Origin: an uncultured Candidatus Saccharibacteria bacterium
GTDB taxonomy: Bacteria; Patescibacteriota; Saccharimonadia; Saccharimonadales; Saccharimonadaceae
DNA: 14,217 nt
Direction of reading: 5' to 3'
NCBI GenBank assembly: GCA_948571325.1
Contig: CAOZKB010000024.1
Coordinates: 1-14,217 of the forward strand
Below, piece after piece: positions 6,791 through 13,829 of the stretch (the first letter of the stretch is position 1; each line of letters begins with the position of its first letter). A model generated the notes under the pieces. That model was not told where the DNA came from, did no database searches, and saw only the letters and a program-made list of their open reading frames with translations. The translations under genes were made by a program, and so were the position numbers.

Positions 6791-7828
6791 ATGATGAAAT
6801 TGCAATACAGATTAAGAGATTTTTGTTGCGCAGTAATGCTAATTATTACCGGCGCAGTGCTGGCTTTGGGTGTACTTTTGCCGCATCCCGAGACTAATTT
6901 GGTCTACGCAGAAGACGCCACTGAAGACGGCGAATCTCATTTCGTCACGATTTATGACGACGATCAAACGTTGACGGTCAAAACCGCTGCTTCTACCGTA
7001 GCGGAAGTCTTGGAACGTGCCGAAATTACCGTGGCTGAGTCAGATATTGTTGATCCCGGTCTTGAAACTAAGGTTTCGGGCAATGAATTTAAAGTTAATA
7101 TTCACCGTGCGCGGCCAGCTTTAGTGATCGATGGAGCTAACCGGCGCTATGTGATGACGGCTAGCTTCGATCCGTACCAAGTCGCGCGTGACGCTGGCTT
7201 GACAATTTATGATGGTGACGAGGTGAAAATTGAAACCAATCATAACTTCCTTGAGGCGGGCGCCGTTTCGACTTTTCGCATTGAGCGCAACGGTGGCCGG
7301 ATGGTCACAATCGAGGAGGCAATTCCTTATGAAGTGCAGGAACAGCGTGATGTTTCTATGGCTAAAGGCGAACGCGTATTGGAACAGGCTGGCGAGGATG
7401 GTCGTCGCAAAACTACTTACGAGGTCCTATTTGAGAATAATCGTGAAGTTAGTCGAACCTTGATTTCTGAAGAAACTATACTTGAACCGGTGGCTGAGAT
7501 TGTTCGCGTGGGCGCCAAGCCATCTATTCCGCCCGAACGTCAGCAATGTGCCGAGTGGGCTCGTCAAGCCGGTGTTGCGGAGGCTGATCTTGAAACCGCC
7601 TTGAATATCATTTATCGCGAATCGGGTTGCCGTGTTGATGCGACTAATGCTAGCTCGGGCGCTTATGGTATTCCGCAGGCCTTGCCGGGTACTAAAATGG
7701 CCAGTGCTGGTGCCGATTGGCAAACCAACCCAGTGACCCAAATTCGCTGGATGATTGGCTATGTGAATGGTCGTTATGGTGGTTGGCAAGGTGCTATGGC
7801 GCACAAAAACGCTCGCGGCTGGTACTAA
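6791..7828 (+). CDS. Rpf/YabE-like cell-wall hydrolase: DUF348, G5, lysozyme-like
   Basis: An exported or membrane-tethered peptidoglycan hydrolase of 345 residues. One hydrophobic segment (about 11-30, CCAVMLIITGAVLALGVLL) acts as signal anchor. Two DUF348-like repeats follow (about 51-98 and 99-155), then a G5 domain (about 161-240), which in RpfB and YabE binds the wall. The C-terminal 95 residues are a lysozyme/SLT-fold domain with the likely catalytic Glu277 in IIYRESGC, then SSGAYGIPQALPGTKMASAG, DWQTNP and a Tyr/Gly-rich end closing with GWY. Cys253 and Cys280 could form a disulfide. ATG 6791 or 6794 may be used; both fit the leaderless promoter. The ksgA gene follows 63 bases downstream, as rpfB or yabE precedes ksgA in Gram-positive bacteria. 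No signal for a terminator is seen between them, so they are probably co-transcribed. Its likely role is wall remodelling at growth or host contact. Confidence 0.9.
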   Translation: MMKLQYRLRDFCCAVMLIITGAVLALGVLLPHPETNLVYAEDATEDGESHFVTIYDDDQTLTVKTAASTVAEVLERAEITVAESDIVDPGLETKVSGNEFKVNIHRARPALVIDGANRRYVMTASFDPYQVARDAGLTIYDGDEVKIETNHNFLEAGAVSTFRIERNGGRMVTIEEAIPYEVQEQRDVSMAKGERVLEQAGEDGRRKTTYEVLFENNREVSRTLISEETILEPVAEIVRVGAKPSIPPERQQCAEWARQAGVAEADLETALNIIYRESGCRVDATNASSGAYGIPQALPGTKMASAGADWQTNPVTQIRWMIGYVNGRYGGWQGAMAHKNARGWY

Positions 7829-7891
7829 GCGGGATATCAACTATTAAGTCGTAAAGACGAACCCATAATAAACTAAAAAGGTGATTTCCGG

Positions 7892-8842
7892 ATGAAGAAT
7901 AATAAATCTCTTGGTCAACATTGGCTCAAAAATCGCGCTATTCTCGATGAAATTGCTGCGCTAGCTTCCGCTAAACCCACTAACTCAGATTCGGCTAATG
8001 CTGAGGCTGTAAATAGTAATTCTAGCCGTACAAAATATGAAACCCATGACAAGAGTACCGGAGCTAACCGGGTAGTTAACGAAATTTGTTTAGAAATTGG
8101 TCCGGGACTTGGCACGCTCACTAGTAGTTTACTACGTAAGTTTTCGCAAGTGATTGCCGTCGAATACGATGCTGATTTGGCTCGCAAGCTCCCTGGGCAG
8201 TTCCCCGGCAAAAATCTCCAAATCGTCCACGCAGACATCCTGAAGACCGATATTAACCAATTGATTTCCGGTGCTGGAGATGTACCAAATGATAAGTCTA
8301 GGACAGGATTTGTCGCTAGCTCTCTTCGAAGCGAGCATTCCACTCAATCTAATCAGTCCTTTGTGATCGTGGGGAATATACCTTACTATATTACCTCACC
8401 TATTGTTCGCCAAGTGCTAACTCTCCCCCAGCCTCCGCGACGCGTAGTTTTACTAATGCAGAAAGAAGTGGCTGAGCGGATTGCTGCGGAGCCAGGTAAG
8501 CACTCGCTTCTGTCGCTCTTTGCCCAAAACTTGGCCGCTGTGGAGTTGGGGCCGGTCGTCCGGGGGGCGGAGTTCACTCCGCCCCCCAAGGTTGATAGTC
8601 AAATTCTTATCCTTGACCCGTATTCCGAACCGCAAATTAATCCTGCCATTCTGCAACTCGCGAAACGCGGTTTTAGCAGTCCGCGTAAAAAACTAGCTCA
8701 TAACCTGGCTAATCAGCAATTATCTAAAGGTGTTTGGCAAGAGCTTTTGCTCCAAAATTCTATCAATCCCAACGCTCGGGCCGAAGATCTCGATCTTTGG
8801 GACTGGGAGAATCTTTATCAAGCAACAAATTTCACGGATTAG
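7892..8842 (+). CDS. ksgA: 16S rRNA (adenine1518-N6/adenine1519-N6)-dimethyltransferase
   Basis: KsgA transfers four methyls from S-adenosylmethionine to two adjacent adenines near the 3' end of 16S rRNA, a late small-subunit check. The 316 residues hold: N-terminal KSLGQHWL (5-12), SAM motif I EIGPGLGTLT (68-77), acidic motif II (Glu91 in AVEYDADL), Asp115 in HADIL, the catalytic NIPYY (162-166), LMQKEVAERI (188-197), and PPPKVDSQ (230-237), with the C-terminal helix SPRKKLAHNLA. The gene is longer than typical (about 270-290) because of two Ser/Asn/Thr-rich inserts, about 28-62 and about 127-156, placed between conserved blocks and likely to be surface loops. Start ATG 7892 has AGGTGAT (7879-7885) 6 nt upstream, matching the part of the anti-SD complement around GGUGAU. 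No promoter is evident, so it likely reads from the rpf promoter. Confidence 0.96.
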   Translation: MKNNKSLGQHWLKNRAILDEIAALASAKPTNSDSANAEAVNSNSSRTKYETHDKSTGANRVVNEICLEIGPGLGTLTSSLLRKFSQVIAVEYDADLARKLPGQFPGKNLQIVHADILKTDINQLISGAGDVPNDKSRTGFVASSLRSEHSTQSNQSFVIVGNIPYYITSPIVRQVLTLPQPPRRVVLLMQKEVAERIAAEPGKHSLLSLFAQNLAAVELGPVVRGAEFTPPPKVDSQILILDPYSEPQINPAILQLAKRGFSSPRKKLAHNLANQQLSKGVWQELLLQNSINPNARAEDLDLWDWENLYQATNFTD

Positions 8843-8874
8843 AACAAAGACAAATTCTTTTTATCATAAAATAC

Positions 8875-8903
8875 TTGCATAAAATTAATATAAGCGTTAA
8901 AAT
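8875..8903 (+). promoter_or_regulatory. Promoter for the Ser/Thr-rich membrane protein
   Basis: TTGCAT (8875-8880), 17 nt, TAAAAT (8898-8903). Start near 8910, giving a leader of about 48 nt that holds a GGGAGG SD (8948-8953) 4 nt before ATG 8958. Confidence 0.7.
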
Positions 8904-8957
8904 AGAAATAGTATTAAATATTAACATAAAATAAACCGAACAAAAAAGGGAGGCAAA

Positions 8958-10223
8958 ATGAACCCCGATAATAACAATCCATTCTCAAGTACTGGAGCAG
9001 GCGCAACGCCTAGCCCATACGGCTCAATGTCAAGTAGTAACTACGGCGCAGCTAGTGCGACCAGTGGAATGGGTACAACTGGTTCAATGTCTCCGGCTTC
9101 TGACAGTCTAACTTCGGCTGCTGATACCCTCAATGCTGCGGCCGGACTGAATCCTAACGGCGTTAGTGCTCCGGGCTACAATCAATATTCGACCTCTAGC
9201 TCCGATGCTACGCCGCAGCTTTCTGTGTCAGAAGGCCCACTTACTCCTGCCGCCCCGGTTCCTGGTTCGATTGGTAGCGTAACTTCCGTTCCTCCAGTTG
9301 CTACTCCCGAAAGTTCAGCTATGCCTACTTTTGCTCCAGCTGGTAGTACGACTGGTTCTTACGACAACACGACAACCACCGGTGTTACTTCAAACACCGC
9401 AACCAGTAACAATATGTTTACCCCAGCTACTGGTACCACGACTTCCGCTACACCTGCAGCAGATGCTACTACCGCTGCTAATTCAGGAATGCATCCTTAT
9501 AATCCTTTTGCTAAAGATACTAATAAAGCTGCGCATACTACTGCTGCTGGCGCTACCTCTCAACAGTCAGCTACCGGCGCATCTACGCCATCTGCTGCAA
9601 TGAATGCCGCTAAAGCTACTGCTGGCGCTAAAGGGAATGGCGGCAAGCAGCCGTCTAAGCTAATGATTATTCTCGGTGTTGCTCTAGCTATTACTACTAT
9701 TACAACCGTTGTCTTTATTATTCTTTATATTCAAGCACTAAACAGCTCTAAAACTATCCAAGTGCCACCAATGGCCAATAACAATAACGTTACTACTTCC
9801 TCCGTCAAGAATCTCACTTGTACTCAAGAAGCAACTAATGCCGAAGGTGGCGCCACAGTTAACGAGCTTATCGCTAAATATGTTGATAATAATCTTGATA
9901 CTATTACGCTTAGTACTACGGATAATTATGGTACTCCAGAAGCCGCCCAGTCTGCGCAAGATGCTTTTATCTCGCAGCGTGAGGCACGCCTTAGCATTGC
10001 GGGTATTAGCGAGGAGCCATTTACGGTTTCTTACAATATTGAACCCAGCGACGACATTAGTGTCTTAAAGTATTCAATCTCGGCCAAGGCCGATCAGCTT
10101 AACGCCTCAAATGCCGAAAGCGCATTTGGTGGGTTCACTACTGTTGATGGTGAAGTTGATACGGCTTTAGAATCCATTCGTAACAATTACGAATCAGTTG
10201 GTTACGTTTGCGAAGAATCTTAG
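8958..10223 (+). CDS. Single-pass membrane protein with long Ser/Thr/Ala-rich region, unknown function
   Basis: A 421-residue protein in three parts. Residues 1-230 are low complexity, rich in Ser, Thr, Ala, Gly and Pro with scattered Asn, Gln and Tyr, and probably disordered. A Lys-flanked hydrophobic helix follows at about 234-260 (SKLMIILGVALAITTITTVV..). Residues 261-421 form a folded-looking domain with Cys288 and Cys418 that could pair as a disulfide, which suggests this part is outside the cell and the disordered part inside. No signal peptide precedes the helix. This layout (disordered cytoplasmic arm, single helix, small exported domain) occurs in CPR membrane proteins of unknown role, as I recall. 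The gene has its own promoter and a strong terminator, so it is likely a single-gene unit. I cannot assign a family. Confidence 0.8.
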   Translation: MNPDNNNPFSSTGAGATPSPYGSMSSSNYGAASATSGMGTTGSMSPASDSLTSAADTLNAAAGLNPNGVSAPGYNQYSTSSSDATPQLSVSEGPLTPAAPVPGSIGSVTSVPPVATPESSAMPTFAPAGSTTGSYDNTTTTGVTSNTATSNNMFTPATGTTTSATPAADATTAANSGMHPYNPFAKDTNKAAHTTAAGATSQQSATGASTPSAAMNAAKATAGAKGNGGKQPSKLMIILGVALAITTITTVVFIILYIQALNSSKTIQVPPMANNNNVTTSSVKNLTCTQEATNAEGGATVNELIAKYVDNNLDTITLSTTDNYGTPEAAQSAQDAFISQREARLSIAGISEEPFTVSYNIEPSDDISVLKYSISAKADQLNASNAESAFGGFTTVDGEVDTALESIRNNYESVGYVCEES

Positions 10224-10252
10224 TGTTACTTGGTTTTACTACTTATATAATA

Positions 10253-10295
10253 AATACTCCTCGCCTTGCGGGGAGTATTGCTTTATTGTACTTTT
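10253..10295 (+). terminator. Rho-independent terminator after the membrane-protein gene
   Basis: A 12-bp stem (10253-10264 with 10268-10279, one T-G wobble) closes a CTT loop, followed by a T-rich stretch (CTTTATTGTACTTTT). It ends transcription of the gene stopping at 10223. Its 3' arm abuts the -35 of metG, so terminator and next promoter overlap slightly. Confidence 0.75.
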
Positions 10296-10305
10296 GCTAT
10301 ACAAT
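10278..10305 (+). promoter_or_regulatory. Promoter, apparently leaderless, for metG
   Basis: TACAAT (10300-10305) is a good -10 with TTGCTT (10278-10283) 16 nt upstream as a partial -35. The start 7 nt downstream is 10312, the A of the metG ATG. No Shine-Dalgarno is present. Confidence 0.6.
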
Positions 10306-10311
10306 ATATAT

Positions 10312-11748
10312 ATGTCAAAAACTTATCTATGCACCGCAATCCCCTATGTTAACGGTAATCCGCATATTGGCCATGTGATGGATTATGTGTTGGCGGACGT
10401 TTACGCACGCTACTGTCGAGAGTGCGGTAATGAAGTACGCTTCCAAGTTGGAACTGATGAACACGGCAATAAGGTTTATCAGAAGGCTCTCGATTCTGGT
10501 CTGACGGTTGAAGAATACGCTACACAAAATTCTAATAAATTTCGCGATTTTATTGCTAAACTTAACGTCTCTTATACTGATTTTGTCCGTACTACTGATG
10601 CTGATCACGTGCGTCGTTGTCAAGAGATTTGGCGTCGCCTAAAAGACCACATCTATCCCGCTGAATATCACGGTTGGTACTGTGAGGGCTGCGAAAGTTT
10701 TGTCACGCAAACTGAATATGACGAAAATCATGGCATCTGTCCAGACCATCAAAAACCCTACCAAGAACTTTCCGAAAGGAATTATTATCTCCGTATTGCA
10801 GATTTTAAGGCGGATATACGCTCCGCCATCGAGAATGGCACTATGCAAATTCTCCCAGAGTTTCGTAAACAAGAAGTTCTAAAAATGCTCGACAATGCGC
10901 CGGATATTTCTATCTCGCGCCCTCGTAAAGAACTCAGTTGGGGCGTACCAGTACCAGACGATGATACGCAGGTAATGTATGTTTGGCTTGATGCCTTGTC
11001 GAACTATATTACAATTCTCGGTTATCCCGACGCGGAGAATCAGCCAGAGTTTACCGACTGGTGGCCCGCTTCGGCTCAATTTATTGGTAAGGATATTTTG
11101 CGTTTTCATGCCATTACTTGGCCAGCCATTTTGCTTGGTTTAGGCCTACTTTTACCTAAGACCATTGTTTCGCACGGCTACGTACTTGCGAATGGTCAAA
11201 AAATGAGCAAGAGCCTTGGTAATGTGATTGATCCAATTGAAGTTCTGAATAAATACGGCGTAGAAGCTTTGCGTTATTATTTTGTGCGCCACGTTGATAC
11301 TTTCGCTGATTCGGATTTTACTTGGGAGAAATATGAAAACGCGTATAATAATGAATTGGCAAATGATTTAGGTAACTTAGTCCAGCGTCTTGCTACGCTT
11401 TGTTGTAAGAACCAAGTTAATGGCGTACGTATAGATAATGGGATAAATGATGATAGCTATCATCATTTGATGCAAAGTTTTGAATTCACTAAAGCTATAG
11501 ATTATGTCTGGACTAAAGTTCAACAACTCAATAAATCTATTGACGAACAAAAACCTTGGGAACTAACTAAACAAGGAAGAATCACTGAAGTAGTAGAAGT
11601 TCTGCAAAAACTTAGTCAAGAGCTTTTGCAGGTTGCTCAGCTGCTCCAGTCGTTCCTACCAAATACCGCCGAGCGTATTGTTGCCACTTTTACAGCCGAA
11701 GAAATTATCACTCCACCTGCCGCTCCACTTTTTCCTAAGGCCAAGTAG
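10312..11748 (+). CDS. metG: Methionyl-tRNA synthetase, short form
   Basis: Class I synthetase that charges tRNA-Met with methionine using ATP. The 478 residues start MSKTYLCTAI at 10312; the frame is open upstream to about 10198 but that part (YLYNKYSSP..) overlaps the previous gene and its terminator and resembles no synthetase. Motifs: HIGH (18-21) in NPHIGH, a zinc knuckle Cys124-x2-Cys127-x15-Cys143-x2-His146, and KMSKS (297-301). Only one knuckle is visible. It ends soon after the anticodon-binding helical domain and lacks the C-terminal tRNA-binding/dimerisation domain seen in many bacterial MetRS (about 650-680 residues in E. coli and B. subtilis), so it is likely monomeric. Stop TAG 11746-11748 lies 8 bases from the convergent LtaS-like gene. 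Confidence 0.95.
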   Translation: MSKTYLCTAIPYVNGNPHIGHVMDYVLADVYARYCRECGNEVRFQVGTDEHGNKVYQKALDSGLTVEEYATQNSNKFRDFIAKLNVSYTDFVRTTDADHVRRCQEIWRRLKDHIYPAEYHGWYCEGCESFVTQTEYDENHGICPDHQKPYQELSERNYYLRIADFKADIRSAIENGTMQILPEFRKQEVLKMLDNAPDISISRPRKELSWGVPVPDDDTQVMYVWLDALSNYITILGYPDAENQPEFTDWWPASAQFIGKDILRFHAITWPAILLGLGLLLPKTIVSHGYVLANGQKMSKSLGNVIDPIEVLNKYGVEALRYYFVRHVDTFADSDFTWEKYENAYNNELANDLGNLVQRLATLCCKNQVNGVRIDNGINDDSYHHLMQSFEFTKAIDYVWTKVQQLNKSIDEQKPWELTKQGRITEVVEVLQKLSQELLQVAQLLQSFLPNTAERIVATFTAEEIITPPAAPLFPKAK

Positions 11749-11756
11749 TTAAATTA

Positions 11757-13772
11757 CTAATTTTGCTTTAGCCAATAGTTGTTGCCGTTCGAAAAGTCAT
11801 AATTGATAATTTCATACTCTTTTAATGCTTTACTTTCCGCTGGTAGTTCACCATTGAAGTAAACTGGTGCTAAAATTGGCGTCTCCTCGCAAACCGTATC
11901 AAGCAAATACATTAGCTCCGGTTTTTGAACATCTAATAAATTATAGAGAATATTCGGCAAACAATTTGGTGTCACAGTAGGCAAATTTACGCCAACCGTG
12001 TCAAACTGAAAACCTGATTTAGTATTAATTTCAGCTACCTCTTTCACGCTATAGTCATTATCTAGTTCGAAATTTGCATAAACAAAATATGGCGTTAAGT
12101 GTGCGAGATTAACCAAATCTTGATCCTCGGAATCGACATATTGGCCTAATACGCCGGCAGCATGATCGCCAAACCAAATCATCACTGTCTTTTCGTTTAG
12201 TCTATCTAGCTCCGCAATGAACTCACCTAAGTATTGATCTGCATGATGGAGGCTCTCATACGAAGAAACTACATTATACCACCCATGAAGCTCATCGTTT
12301 AGCATAAATTGCCGATCGGGATACTTGGCTGAATCATAGGGGCCATGATTTTGCATCGTAATAATCCCCAGCATTTGCTTGTCTTTGTTTTGTTCCAGAA
12401 TATCCAATGCTTCATTATACATCGATCGATCACTAATGTATCCTACCTCGTTCTCGCGATCAGTATGTATCATTTTACCCTCATCACGAAACTCGTCAAA
12501 TCCCATACGATTATAAACCGTATTACGTTTATACATATTGCCATCATAGCCATGAATTGCAGTGGTATCAAAACCGTTCTCCTTAGCATAGCTAGCTACT
12601 CCAGGTAAAGTACTTATTTTTGTGGCAAAATTGGTGTAAGGGAAGCCGTTGAGCCAATAATTCGAAAGCCCAGTCATCGCCGCAAACTCTACATTCGCCG
12701 TGCTTCCACCGTACTCAGGTGAATACATATATCCACTTGGGTATTTCTGGAAAATCTTGTGTAGATTTGGTGTCACGTCACCGCCAGAATGTTCATATGG
12801 TTCATGCAGAATTGATGGGTCATAAAAACTCTCATCTAGTACCAAAATTATGTTGTCTACAACCTCGCTCAATGGTGGTAAATTCTCCTCTGCTGTCTGT
12901 TTCTTCTCCTCTAGTTCCTGCGCAATCTGCGCAACTTTAGTCTCGCTATATTCTGCGGGGGCTACAAGTTCTGCCATGCCAGCATTATAAAGAAATGCCA
13001 TCAAGAAACCATTTTTCTTGTAATTCGCCGGCGGATTCCAATCTTCAAATACCGTGTCTAGCCACGTAACATTGCCGTGTTCTTCAGTATTATGATGTAA
13101 TAAAAACTCAGACATCAATGTAAAAGCCACGAGCGCAATTGCCACAAAGCTACATCTCGGGATAATTGCCCAACGCTCCCACCAAGGGATACCCGCCTTA
13201 GATTTACCGAATGCTCTTTTCGCAAAATGATCAATTAACCAAGTTCCCACCAGTATAAAAATCACTCCACAAACCAATCGTACGATCCCCCAAGGCTCCA
13301 CGAACTCTGTTAAGTCACCTGCTTGTTCGACCATCTGAAAATCTTCTGGTAGAAGCGGCATAGCACGGTAATGATATTTTTGGGTATTAATATACATAAA
13401 AATGCTAATAATCGAAAACATAATTCCAGAAGCCAAAAAAGGTCGCCAAAGTAAAGCAGCGAGTATTGCTGTAAGGCAGAATATTAATAAATAATTATAT
13501 AGAAAAACTAGCGTATGATCTTGCAGAAAATCATTAACTTCCTGTGGGTCACGCGCAAACTGCTCGTTGATCATATACCATGTAAAAATGAAAGCTATGA
13601 GTAGTAGAACAATAACTGACAAGCCTACTCGCAAAAAAACTGACATTGGTCTTTTGGTGTAGCTTTGATGCTTTTGTTTCTGCTGAGTTTTCGTCTGTAT
13701 TGATTTTTCTGTTGATCGAGAGGCTGCATCAAGCTCAGTTTTAGTTTTGCTAGTTTCTGTCTTTTTTACCAT
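11757..13772 (-). CDS. LtaS-like membrane phosphoglycerol transferase/sulfatase-fold enzyme
   Basis: A 671-residue member of the alkaline phosphatase/sulfatase fold group that includes lipoteichoic acid synthase LtaS, which builds polyglycerophosphate on the outer membrane face. A Lys/Thr/Gln-rich cytoplasmic N-terminus precedes five hydrophobic segments (about 44-67, 88-110, 112-130, 163-182, 207-222), then an exported catalytic domain. Numbering from MVKK: Glu314 in LVLDESFYD, the likely nucleophile Thr358 in GGSTANVEF, His407 in AIHGYDGN, His476 in MQNHGPYD, and Asp536-His537 in WFGDHAAG, matching the metal and active-site pattern of LtaS. Start: I use ATG 13772 rather than upstream TTG 13802, because a perfect extended -10 lies between the two. 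The substrate may be glycerol phosphate or a related head group, since other members of the family (OpgB, EptA-like) use different donors. Confidence 0.85.
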   Translation of the reverse strand: MVKKTETSKTKTELDAASRSTEKSIQTKTQQKQKHQSYTKRPMSVFLRVGLSVIVLLLIAFIFTWYMINEQFARDPQEVNDFLQDHTLVFLYNYLLIFCLTAILAALLWRPFLASGIMFSIISIFMYINTQKYHYRAMPLLPEDFQMVEQAGDLTEFVEPWGIVRLVCGVIFILVGTWLIDHFAKRAFGKSKAGIPWWERWAIIPRCSFVAIALVAFTLMSEFLLHHNTEEHGNVTWLDTVFEDWNPPANYKKNGFLMAFLYNAGMAELVAPAEYSETKVAQIAQELEEKKQTAEENLPPLSEVVDNIILVLDESFYDPSILHEPYEHSGGDVTPNLHKIFQKYPSGYMYSPEYGGSTANVEFAAMTGLSNYWLNGFPYTNFATKISTLPGVASYAKENGFDTTAIHGYDGNMYKRNTVYNRMGFDEFRDEGKMIHTDRENEVGYISDRSMYNEALDILEQNKDKQMLGIITMQNHGPYDSAKYPDRQFMLNDELHGWYNVVSSYESLHHADQYLGEFIAELDRLNEKTVMIWFGDHAAGVLGQYVDSEDQDLVNLAHLTPYFVYANFELDNDYSVKEVAEINTKSGFQFDTVGVNLPTVTPNCLPNILYNLLDVQKPELMYLLDTVCEETPILAPVYFNGELPAESKALKEYEIINYDFSNGNNYWLKQN

Positions 13773-13781
13773 AATAACCTT

Positions 13782-13790
13782 ATTATAGCA
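13782..13790 (-). promoter_or_regulatory. Extended -10 promoter, apparently leaderless, for the LtaS-like gene
   Basis: On the minus strand, TGCTATAAT (13790-13782) is a perfect extended -10; the -35 is poor. The start is predicted near 13775, 3 nt before ATG 13772, with no SD. It lies between the transposase stop and the gene. Confidence 0.7.
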
Positions 13791-13829
13791 TATTATCTTC
13801 AAAACAGTATGGATAGAGTTATTTTTGGT

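Noticed and set aside
10198..10311. Upstream start for metG at 10198
   Set aside because: The added residues overlap the previous gene's end and its terminator, no synthetase has such an N-terminus, and the promoter points to 10312.
13773..13802. TTG start at 13802 for the LtaS-like gene
   Set aside because: It would require translating through the -10 that appears to drive the gene, with no SD; ATG 13772 fits better.
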